23,178 bases of DNA from Acanthamoeba lenticulata (lineage: Eukaryota; Discosea; Longamoebia; Acanthamoebidae): NCBI GenBank assembly GCA_002179805.1, contig NAVB01000125.1, positions 1 to 23,178 of the forward strand. The letters are read 5' to 3'. Positions within the stretch are counted from its first letter, which is position 1; the number at the start of each line of letters is the position of its first letter. This document shows, in pieces, positions 8,776 to 17,270 of the stretch. The notes under the pieces are model-generated. The model was not told the origin of the DNA. It saw only the letters and a program-made list of their open reading frames with translations, and searched no databases. The position numbers were made by a program, and so were the translations under genes.

Positions 8776-10371
8776 ATGGAGAGCAACGTGGCAGAGGTGC
8801 AGAAGAAGTTGGAGGAGCGCGCACGGGGGCAGGTCCTGCGCTGGGCCGGCGTCAAGTCGGCCGGCCGCCGTCCGGCCGCCAAGGAGGCCGAGCACACCGA
8901 GCGCCGGGCCGACGCGGCCGTCGCCGCAGCCCGCGTGAAGCAGCTCGCCAACCACCTCCTCCCCGCTTCCGAGACCCAACAAGGTGAGGATGTGGTTGTG
9001 GTCGTGGAGCCGCTGAGGACGCTGCCCGTCTTGGCCTCGTGCGACGTGCTCGTGGTGGGCGGCGGGCCGGCCGGGCTGGCGGCGGCCATCGGCGCCGCGC
9101 GGGCCGGAGCCGACACGATCCTGATGGAGCGCTTCGGCTGCTTTGGCGGATGTATCACGACGGTCGGGATGGAGACGCTGGCCTGGTACCGCTACGAGGG
9201 CACGACCGACGTCGAGGGCGTGGGCATCGAGATGGAGCGCCTGGCGGCGCAGATGGGCGGCACGGTCAAGTTTGCCTACAACGAGTCGCACTGTCTTGAC
9301 GCCGACTTTTTCAAGGTCGTGGCCGACCACATGGTCCGCGAGAACGGCATCCGGCCGCTTCTGCACACACTGGCCGTCGAGGTGGTCAAGGACGAGCTCG
9401 GCCGCGTGGCCGGTGTCGTGACCGAGAGCAAGTCCGGGCGCATGGTCGTGCGCGCGCGGCGCGTCGTGGACTGCTCGGGCGATGCCGACATTGCCTTCTT
9501 GGCCGGCGCGCCCTACACCAAGTACGAGCCGGAGCACATGATGAGCGTCACCACCGTCTTCAACACGAGCAACGTCGACAAGAAACGGTTCCTCGAGTAC
9601 ACGGAGCGAAACCCGGCGACCTACAAGGACTGGAGCCGCGAGTGGCAGCAGGAGACCACGGGCAAGGAGGACGTCCTGCGCAGTCCCTACCTCGACCTCG
9701 AGTTTGTCAAGGCCCAGGAGGCCGGCGTGCTCCCCTCGGAGAGCGAGCAGCAGCGCGAACACGTGTGGATCGGCGGCACGTGGTCGTCGCTCACCGACGC
9801 CGGCGAGGCCACCAACCTGAACCTCATCCACATGAGCCAAGTCGACGCCACCAACGTCCTGGAGCTCACGCGGGCCGAGATGGAGGGCCGCCGCCAGGTC
9901 CTGCACGCCGTCGCCGCCCTGCGCCACGCCGTGCCGGGCTTCGAGAAGGCCAAGCTGCGCAACCTCGGGATGACCCTGGGCGTGCGCGACACGCGCAAGA
10001 TCGTCGGCCGCTACAACCTCACCGAGGCCGACGTCAAGAACCAGGCCCGGTTCGACGACGCCATCGGCATCTTCCCCGAGTTTATCGACGGCTACAACGT
10101 GCTCATCCTGCCTACCACGGGCCGCTACTTCCAAGTCCCGCTGGGCTGCCTCGTGCCGCGGGACGTCGACAACCTGCTCGTGGCCGGCCGCTGCGTGGCG
10201 GGCGACCGCGTGTCGCACGCGGCCACGCGCAACATGATGTGCTGCACCGTCACCGGCCAAGGGGCTGGTGTGGCCGCCGCCGTCTCCGTCCGCCTGGGCG
10301 TCCCGACCTCGGCCGTCGACATCAAGGCCGTGCAGGAGGAGCTTGTGCGCCAGGGCGTCCGTATTCAGTAA
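8776..10371 (+). CDS. FAD-dependent oxidoreductase, bacterial-like (FAD_oxidored family), single exon
   Basis: 531 aa in one uninterrupted exon starting at the first ATG after AT-rich sequence. Residues 1-85 are a charged extension without recognisable motifs. Residues about 89-120 are an FAD-binding Rossmann motif (DVLVVGGGPAGLAAA, Gly95-x-Gly97-x-x-Gly100, with acidic E118 at the end of strand 2). They are followed by FGCFGGCIT, a Cys-Gly-Gly segment common in the bacterial FAD_oxidored (PF12831-type) group. The C-terminal FAD segment NLLVAGRCVAGDRVSHA plus GQGAGVAAA is also present. Enzymes of this group oxidise or reduce poorly defined, often sugar-related substrates, so I give no substrate. 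The lack of introns among intron-rich neighbours and the bacterial style suggest acquisition from bacteria. AATAAA (10370-10375) overlaps the TAA stop. Confidence 0.85.
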   Translation: MESNVAEVQKKLEERARGQVLRWAGVKSAGRRPAAKEAEHTERRADAAVAAARVKQLANHLLPASETQQGEDVVVVVEPLRTLPVLASCDVLVVGGGPAGLAAAIGAARAGADTILMERFGCFGGCITTVGMETLAWYRYEGTTDVEGVGIEMERLAAQMGGTVKFAYNESHCLDADFFKVVADHMVRENGIRPLLHTLAVEVVKDELGRVAGVVTESKSGRMVVRARRVVDCSGDADIAFLAGAPYTKYEPEHMMSVTTVFNTSNVDKKRFLEYTERNPATYKDWSREWQQETTGKEDVLRSPYLDLEFVKAQEAGVLPSESEQQREHVWIGGTWSSLTDAGEATNLNLIHMSQVDATNVLELTRAEMEGRRQVLHAVAALRHAVPGFEKAKLRNLGMTLGVRDTRKIVGRYNLTEADVKNQARFDDAIGIFPEFIDGYNVLILPTTGRYFQVPLGCLVPRDVDNLLVAGRCVAGDRVSHAATRNMMCCTVTGQGAGVAAAVSVRLGVPTSAVDIKAVQEELVRQGVRIQ

Positions 10372-10375
10372 TAAA

Positions 10376-10543
10376 CTAACGCGCTGCTCGATGCGCTGGC
10401 CAGGGCTGGGCGAGCTGCGCATTGAAGCTGATCAAGTAGGTTGTCAGGCACGCCCGCCTGATCTGATCGAACTGGTGCTGCGCGTAGTCAACTCCGCCGG
10501 CCTTGGCCAGCGCAACGAGCAGCAATGCCATCTTGTATCTCAT
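10376..10543 (-). other. Possible 55-residue minus-strand ORF in a convergent spacer
   Basis: An ATG at 10543-10541 opens a 55-codon frame beginning MRYKMALLLVALAKAGG and ending at TAG 10378-10376. It lies between the stops of two convergent genes. The N-terminus is mildly hydrophobic. I recognise no family, and it may simply be part of the 3' flank of the serine hydrolase gene. Confidence 0.15.
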
Positions 10544-10562
10544 TTTTAATTAATCTTACTAT

Positions 10563-10568
10563 TTTATT
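10563..10568 (-). promoter_or_regulatory. Poly(A) signal AATAAA for the serine hydrolase gene
   Basis: AATAAA on the minus strand, about 20 bases after the TGA stop (10591-10589) and inside an AT-rich tract. Confidence 0.5.
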
Positions 10569-10588
10569 TTTTAATTTGTTTGCCACGA

Positions 10589-12399
10589 TCAGGGCAGGGC
10601 CTGGAAAACGAGGCGGAAGAAGCGCGCGATTTCCCACTTGGTGATGTCTGGCGTACGGCCCAGCCGCACGATGACGGCCCGACGCGAGGGCACCACCATC
10701 ACAAACTGCTGCTCGAATCCGTGTGCCCAGTAGGCGTCCTGTGCACCCACGCGTGAGTGTGAATGCGTTGGGAGCTCAGGCACGAGTATGATCTTCCGCG
10801 TCTGCAAAATAAAAAGGCAAAACAAACAAAATAAAATAATAAAAATAACAAAATATCCAACGCACATGGGGCAACTCGCGCTGCCAGACAAGGTCGGGGT
10901 TGGGGGCGGCGCCGTCTTTGGCCGGTCCTTCAGCCGCGGCCGCGGCAGCGTTGAGCCACCACTGAGCGCCGTAGCGGTGCTTGCTGGCCGGGGCCGGGCT
11001 CCGCGAGAAGCGCACCCACTCGGGGGTCAGCACGGCCCGCCGGACGTCGCCGCCGCCGTCCTCGTCCGCCTCGCCATCGACCGGCCAACGGCCCTCGTCG
11101 AGGAAGAGCTGGCCGAACTTGGCCCAGTCCCGCGCGGTGGCGAGCATGTAGGACGAGCCCACGAAGGTGCCCGCAGCGTCGGTCTCCATGACGGCGCTGG
11201 TCATCCCGAGTGGCGCGAACAGGGCGCGCCGCGGGAAGGCCCAGTAGTCCTCGTCGTTGGCGGCAAACGTGTCGCGCAGGAGCCGCGCCAGCAGGTTGGT
11301 CGTCCCGCTCGAGTAGGACCACACGGCGCCGGGCGGCGCGTGGGCCAGCGGCTTGCGCATGGCCACGTCGGCCATCGACGGGCGCAGGAAGAGCATCTCG
11401 CGCGCGTCCGAGTGGCGGTCGTAGCGCTCGTCAAAGGCCAGACCGCTGCTCATGTGCAGCAGGTCGGCCAGGCTCACGTTGCCGCGCGGGTCTGTCGAGC
11501 TGCTCCACTCGGGGAAGAGCCGCGTTTGGTCGAGCCTGAGGTGGCCCTGCACCACGCGGATGCCGACCAGCGCGCTGGTCACGCTCTTGGCCAGAGACCA
11601 CGAGGCCAGCCGCGTGTGCGCGTCAAAGCCCGGGCCGTAGCGCTCGGCCACGATGCGGCCGTCGCGGACGATGACGACGGCCCGCGTCTCGACGTCCGGA
11701 TGGAGCGCCGGGTCGAACTGCTCGTCGACGGCACGGCGGAGAAGGTCGAGGTCGACGTCAGGCCGCGAGACATGTGCGGCGGCGAGCTGGTCCGGCCAGA
11801 CGCTGGCGGGAGCCGCCTCGGGGAGCGACAGGTCGTCCGACGGCAGCGGCACGACGCCGCCGGACTCGAGCGCGCAGCCACGGTCCTATTAATAATTAAA
11901 ATAAAATAAAATAAAATAAGAAATAAATGATTAAAATGTTGGGAACGTCGCAACGGACCGGCCCGCGGTAGTGCGCGCGCCGCTGCACGGGGAAGAGACC
12001 CCAGAGGCTGGCCGTGGCGGTGACGTGGAGCTGCGCCCGGTCGACCACGGCGACGTCGGTCAACCGGCCGATCAAGCCCGACAGCTCCTGCGCGGTGCGG
12101 CAGAAGAACAGAACATTACGACGCGTTTTCGTGGTGTTTGGGCGAGGTAGCACTCACATGGGCGTGGACATGGGCGGGCTCGCGGCCGGACACGAAGACG
12201 GCCGAACAGGTGAGCTTGGCCGAGTAACCCGCCGCTGCGCCACGCACGGCAGCGAAAATGAGGGGAAGAGGGGGGGGGGTTAAGGTGAGGTCGAAGGGCA
12301 TGTACCGACGGCAAGAGAGGTCGAGACGAAAGGCAGCACGTAGGCAACCACCACGCCGGCCAAACCAAAGACTAAAGCTGCCACCACGTACGCCTTCAT
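10589..12399 (-). CDS. Membrane-anchored serine hydrolase, class C beta-lactamase/esterase family
   Basis: Five exons on the minus strand: 12399-12306, 12234-12158, 12087-11959, 11885-10866, and a last exon starting at 10801 or 10738 and ending at 10589. This gives 510 or 489 aa; both acceptors keep the frame. Residues about 1-30 (MKAYVVAALVFGLAGVVVAYVL) are a signal anchor. Exon 2 has LTCSAVFVSGRE, and the exon 3-4 junction rebuilds YRGPDRGCALESGG, both typical of the N-terminal part of bacterial beta-lactamase-related hydrolases. The catalytic SxxK is S197-L-A-K200, the YxS/N element is Y291-S-S, and the C-terminal part reads WAHGFEQQFVMVVPSRR. Such proteins are usually esterases or peptidases; true beta-lactam hydrolysis is not implied. 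Predicted to face the outside or an endomembrane lumen. A bacterial origin followed by intron gain is plausible. Confidence 0.85.
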
Positions 12400-12812
12400 G
12401 ACCACTCCAATAAACTTTATAATTTGAAAATTGTCGGCACGATGTTTAAATCTTAAGGTGTCGGCTGGCGTCAGCACGCCCACTTGGTTAGCCCGTGCCA
12501 GAGCAAGGTCCCCAAGCAGAGAAGACCAACTAGAACGGCAGATGATCGCGTCGCACAGTGTTTGACAACGACGAACTAAGATCATGTGGGCACAAGGCCA
12601 CCAAGTCGAAACACCCGAAATTCCACTCACATTCGTGCCGGTAATGGTCACTTTCGTGCTTGCTTGTTGGCCGCCTGACTGACCAGTACTCTACGACCAG
12701 CACCACTGGGGCCGGGTCTGCCATGGACGACCTTTAAATAGGTCCACTCTACAGCACTTTAATTCATTCCACCAGACCAATACGAACTGATTACTTTGCC
12801 CCCAGTACGACA
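12400..12812. promoter_or_regulatory. Divergent promoter region between the serine hydrolase and the Thr-rich secreted protein gene
   Basis: About 410 bases separate two divergent start codons. On the plus strand, TTTAAATA at 12733-12740 lies 73 bases before the ATG at 12813 and is a reasonable TATA-like element. AT-rich sequence at about 12408-12430 precedes the minus-strand gene. No convincing coding exon is seen; the minus-strand frame extends upstream of 12399 but lacks recognisable protein features. Confidence 0.4.
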
Positions 12813-13413
12813 ATGAAGCTTGCCGTCACCCTCGCCTTCTTCTTGCTCGGTTTGTGCCTCGTCTTCGCCCAAGACGTCGATATCGACGTGGGCGGGCTCG
12901 GCGTGTCTGGCGACCTTGACGACCTCTCCGTGTCGGCCAACGCTGGTGACAACACGGCTTCGGCCTCGGCTGATGACAACTCGGCCTCTGCCTCCACCGA
13001 CGACAACAACGACGATGATAACTCCAACACCGCCACCACGACCACGACCACGTCTGGCACCACGACCACCAACACGGCCACGGTCACCACGACCACTACT
13101 TCCACCAAGAACAACCAGACGGCGATCGTCACCACCACCGACCAGGACGGCAACACCGTCACCGTCACGGTACGTTCACACGCCCCTCATGAGATCCGCG
13201 GTACACAGAAGAAGAACATCGTTCATGATGAAATGCTTGGCGCAGGCTGTCCCCGTGGTCGTGGTGAGCTCTGGCGCTTCCTCCGTGATCACCGCCAACA
13301 TCTCCACGCCGGTGATCCTCAGGCCGACGCCCACCACCATCGTCGGCTCGACCGCCTTTGACACCTCCTCGGCTGCCTCGCTCGCCCCGTTCAAGTTCTT
13401 CGCCCTGTTCTGA
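12813..13413 (+). CDS. Small secreted Ser/Thr-rich protein, function unknown
   Basis: Two exons, 12813-13169 and 13246-13413, joined in phase 0 across a GTACGT...CGCAG intron; 174 aa. Residues 1-20 (MKLAVTLAFFLLGLCLVFAQ) are a clear signal peptide with likely cleavage near Ala19/Gln20. The mature protein is Asp/Ala/Ser-rich (about 21-70), then strongly Thr-rich (about 70-105), a region suited to O-glycosylation. It ends with a Val/Ser/Thr-rich segment and a short hydrophobic tail (APFKFFALF). The tail is too short and contains Lys, so a GPI signal is doubtful. I know of no domain match. It may be a secreted or surface mucin-like protein. AATAAA lies at 13499-13504. Confidence 0.75.
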
Positions 13414-13589
13414 TCAGGAGGCCTTCCCAACATTGCGTGCACAACATATGTTGTGATGCACCGCAGATCGTCATCATCATTCTCCACATATTTCAACCAA
13501 TAAAAACCAAAAGGTGTAGTGGCCATTTCTCATCCAGAAGCAGAACAGTGTTCTGTGGTCATCGTGTTGAGCTCTGTGTCTGACGTGCC
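13414..13589. other. Convergent 3' spacer with poly(A) signal
   Basis: Shared 3' flank of the Thr-rich protein gene (+) and the GH76 gene (-). AATAAA at 13499-13504 serves the plus-strand gene, 86 bases after its stop. No AATAAA is seen for the minus-strand gene here. Confidence 0.5.
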
Positions 13590-15227
13590 CTACACGGTGG
13601 TGAATTGGAGGAGGGCCATGGTGGCTGCGTTTTGCTGGGCCTGGTAGACGGGTTGTGCGAGAGCAGGCACGGGCGCCGGACCAGCCCAATCGACCGAGAA
13701 AAGGTCGAGTGAGGTGTTGCGCGCGTAGGTCCACAGAGCTTCCACGTTGGCCGTCAAAAACTGGCGCACCTGCGCCGCTGTGTTGTGGAACGTGCAGATG
13801 GTTAGCAGACGACGTCCTAAAGACCATTGGGGGCAGGCAACGCACCCGAGGGGCCGCTCGTCGGGGCACGGGCGCCCAGCTTGTTCAGAGCGTGGTAGAG
13901 GGCCACCAGATACCTGAAGGCGGGTCCCTTGAACTGCATGCAGTCGCCTCCGCATGCGCTGTTGGCCCCATCAAACAGCACCAAGGCGCCGCCAGCCTTG
14001 GTCACCTCGTCTGGCCGCACATTGTACAAGAGGTGAGCTTTGCTCAAGAAGAACCTGTTGTTGAAGTGGACGTACTGGACATGACAAAGGAAGTGATGCG
14101 CTGCGCGATGGAGAGGTAGGTGATGTTGTTTGTGGCTTCGTACATGAAGACGCTGGCACCAATCATCAACCCCTCTTTCAAGAACCACAAAGAAAGCAGT
14201 TGTTAGACGCAGCTGCGCAAACGTCTTAACGTAGGCCACGGACCATTGTAGGTAAACTTCCACCAGACCTTGTCGCCATTGGTGGTAAGGTGATCAGCCA
14301 CCTGGAATGTCGACGCATTGACCATGTTTGCATACCAGAAGTTGTAGACCTGCGTGCCAACATGTTTGGTTGATTACCAGTGGATCAACAGGACATACAA
14401 TCAACGGGAATCGGGAAGCACCTGGTGGGCGTAAGTGAGAAAGTTGGGGTTGGTTGGGAAGTGGTTGTGAAGCATGAGGGAAAGGATCACTGGCCCCGCA
14501 TTGGCAGCTGTGGCCTTTTGGGTGTGCTGCTTGTCCCACCAATTGCCACCTGCAACCACACCATAAGCCACAAAAATAACAAAAATAATTCTCAAATAAA
14601 AGTCTTGCACCTTTGGTCGGCCCACAGCACGTCGTGTCCCAGGCAGTAGTGATGTCCTTCCACAAGTAAACAGCTCTTGCAAGAAAGCGAGCATCATTGG
14701 TCGCCTCATAGGCGCGCACAAGAGCCATCCCCATCCAGTTTTCATCATCATACCAGTCCCTCAACCAACCTGATACCACCAAAAGACCAAAAGGTAAAAT
14801 AAAAAGAAGATGATGTCATCCCCTGTCCTTCCACGCCCACACTGGCCATGGTCAGGAAGGTACCAATTTTGTCCTGTGTGGCAAAAAAGCCAGAGACAAG
14901 GTTTTTGTAGAGAGGCTCCGTGGGGAAGACTTGCACTGCGTCAACCAAGGTGTCAAGCCCTTGTGCAGCAACCCAATACTGGGTGTCTTGGCCTGTCCAG
15001 TGTGTTTAGTGTGCCTGTCAAAAAAATGTGACTGGGGCAGGCGTACTGTTTGACGGGTACTGGTTGAGGAGGTATTGCTGCTCAGTGTTCCAAAAGTACT
15101 CTATGTATGAGGAGAACGCAGACTTGGCCCAAGCTGGCTGAAACGTTGAGCCAGTTGTGGATGTAGCAAGAGCATATCCAAAGAATAGATAAATAGCAAG
15201 GCACAGCAACAGAGGCCCAGCCCGCAT
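13590..15227 (-). CDS. Secreted glycoside hydrolase family 76 (alpha-1,6-mannanase-like)
   Basis: Eight exons on the minus strand: 15227-15047, 14992-14843, 14769-14611, 14549-14422, 14349-14244, 14174-14076, 14010-13846, 13777-13590. Every junction keeps frame, giving 391 aa. Residues about 1-22 (MRAGPLLLCLAIYLFFGYALA) are a signal peptide. GH76 landmarks appear in order: WYDDENWMGMALVRAYE with the adjacent Asp pair D118-D119 (the catalytic residues in bacterial GH76 mannanases), then AYEATNDARFLARA. Next are GGNWWDKQHTQKATAANAG, the rebuilt junction FTYNEGLMIGA, and CMQFKGPAFRYL. GH76 enzymes cleave alpha-1,6-mannan, as in yeast walls and bacterial polymers, so a role in digesting food microbes or remodelling the cyst wall is plausible. 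An apparent frameshift near 14075 disappears once a 65-base GTACGT...CCAG intron is removed. Confidence 0.85.
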
Positions 15228-15818
15228 GCTCACTCAACTTCCTCCTTTATCTAGCTTAATTAATTTATTTCGTTTGTTATCATCTTTATTTGTTTAATTA
15301 AAAAGCTGCATCTTTGCGCCATTGGCGCGCCCACTGGAGCAAGGCCAAGTGGCCTCCCCGGCCGCATGGGCAGCCGTATGTTGGCATGGTGTGCATAGAA
15401 CTCGTTAACGAACCTGGTGCCCACTAACGCGTGCAGAGGTGTAGGGCGGTACCATGCAGAAGCCGCATCAAAACAATATTGCACTAGTACTGCACACCGA
15501 ACAGCTACAGGCTTACATTAACTCGTCATCATCGGGGCAGCTATTGGCACTAGCCTACTGAAGCACTTGCCAGTGGCCTCTTTCGCGTGCGTGTCTACAG
15601 GTGGACTCACTCCATGGGCGCCCACTGTAGAATTTCCAGATGACCGCGCAACGCTGCCAAACTTCCGGTGTTCTCGTGTAGCTGAAGTAGTCATCAGACA
15701 GCTTCCCGAACTCACTGCGTAGTTGCCGTCCATTTGTCCGCTGCTTTAGCCGACTTTTGTATTCGCTTCTTCGGCCGAAGTGGCCAAGTTGCGTCAAGTT
15801 GTGATTGGGCGGTAGTTT
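15228..15818. other. 590-base spacer between two minus-strand genes, with coding-like fragments
   Basis: Lies between the GH76 start and the AblB stop. 15240-15305 is AT-rich and probably the GH76 promoter. The rest is less AT-rich and, on the minus strand, contains a peptide-like stretch (SYTRTPEVWQRCAVIW, about 15690-15640) followed by a GTGAGT donor-like site near 15617. I cannot place it in a family or extend it to a gene. It may be 3' UTR, an unrecognised small gene, or a remnant. Confidence 0.25.
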
Positions 15819-17026
15819 TCACAAAACGTGCTGCTTTCTTGCACAAGGACTGCTGCCACTTAGATCTTTCCACCAAACGTTCATGGACTGGATGCCGCCT
15901 GAGATGTGGGTGTTGTTGACGAGGGTTCCGGCAAAGTTGTAGCCGCATTTGCTGAAGGTCTTGTTCATCCCAATCGAGACCGCCCGTGCGATGGTGTACG
16001 CCGTCTGGAGGCCAAGCTTTTTGGCCTCCTCCTAAGAGGAGCACGAAATTGGTTGAGTTCTTTGTGGTGACAAGTTCAACAGCGAGAGGCAGACGTACGT
16101 CCATTAGGTCAAGCAAGAAGGAAGCAAAGCCACGGCCTTGATAGGCGTTGTGCGTGGCAAAGTCGCTCATCTCGACATTCCCGTTTTCCTCGTCGAGTTC
16201 AAGGCCGGCGAGTGCCACGATCATCTCCTTGGCTGTGTCAACCACAGCGTAATAGATTGTGGCGCCACTGACGATGTTCTCGCGGACGAAGGTCGCGTAG
16301 TGCAGTGGGAACGGGTAAGAGGCAAAAACGTCACGATAGAGTTGAGCCATCTCTTCTGCATCGTCAACCACGCACAGCCGGCACGCAAATCCCTTGGGCA
16401 ACTGCCGCTCAGAAGACGCTTCACGCATGTGTTAGTGTGGTTTCGACGAGTGATGAGTGTGCTGGGTGAATCTACATACATGGGCGATGCGCAGCAGCGT
16501 GCTGTGCGGTCTGGAGGGCAACGTCCGCCGCTTCCTGCGCTTCGCGGCCAACCTGTCGCCGCTCCGGAGTCAAAAACCGGGCCAGGAAGAGGACCGACTC
16601 GCGTGGCTCTGCGTCCCGCTTGAAGAACGATGGCACTTCCGCCTCGACTTCATATGGCTCCTTGGCAGAGAGAAACGCCGCTGCCCGACTCTACTTGCAC
16701 CGGTGCGTCAGCGAGTGGCCTCACGCAGTCGAGGCGAGGCCAGCATGGGCGTACCTTGGGCACTTTAGCAATGATTTTCGAGTAGCCGCGACGCTGCGCC
16801 AAGGCGCAAAGGTCCGCCACGACCTCTTCGGCTGAGTCTTGGGGCTTGAGCTTCGTGAGGTACACGCGCTCGCACAGTCTGCACTCCGGCGTGGTAAGAT
16901 AACTCACCACAATGCGCATGTGGCAGCAACATACGGTCCGTGGTGAATCGTAGAATGGCGTCCAGGAAGCACTTCCGAAAGGTCTGGTTGTGGGGCAAGG
17001 CATCCTCCGCAGCGCTGGTCGTCCAT
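15819..17026 (-). CDS. ablB: Beta-lysine N6-acetyltransferase-like GNAT protein (AblB type)
   Basis: Five exons on the minus strand: 17026-16935, 16878-16755, 16690-16480, 16418-16099, 16031-15819; 319 aa, somewhat longer than bacterial AblB (about 270-290). Bacterial and archaeal AblB acetylates beta-lysine, made by lysine 2,3-aminomutase (AblA), to the osmolyte N-epsilon-acetyl-beta-lysine. Family marks seen are [17 protein letters not shown] (rebuilt across intron 1), [23 protein letters not shown], the acetyl-CoA loop [27 protein letters not shown], and the signature [17 protein letters not shown]. Every intron is GT-AG and the frame is kept. The aminomutase partner is not in the window. 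A bacterial source with later intron gain is likely. Substrate is inferred from the family; a different GNAT activity cannot be excluded. Confidence 0.8.
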
Positions 17027-17270
17027 CTTGTTGCGGTGATCTTATTTATTAATTTTCCTTGTTTTTCGAAACCCTCTTTGAAATGATTAGCGAAAAGATA
17101 GAAGTTTGGCGGGAAGCAGAAGCGAACACCGCGGTGGCTGGTTGTGGTTGTTCCAGGCAGGCAATCAAAGCCTCCACGAACGTTTAGGTTTAATCCAAAA
17201 ACACTTTGACAGACAGAGCACGCACGGTCTACAAACTTCTAGCTTGCATTGCCATTATAATCGCAGCAAA
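17027..17270. promoter_or_regulatory. Divergent promoter between the AblB-like and coiled-coil genes
   Basis: 244 bases separate two divergent ATGs. AT-rich sequence (TTATTTATTAATTTT at about 17042-17056) sits near the AblB-like start, and the rest is mixed. No specific element is assigned. Confidence 0.35.

Noticed and set aside
14011..14075. Apparent frameshift or pseudogenisation of the GH76 gene, including an 11-base micro-intron option
   Set aside because: A normal 65-base intron (GTACGT donor, CCAG acceptor) restores the frame and rebuilds the family sequence SNEVTKAGGALVLF.
16032..16098. Apparent frameshift in the AblB-like gene
   Set aside because: A 67-base GTACGT...CTTAG intron joins LLDLMD to EEAKKLG in frame and recovers the complete C-terminal signature.
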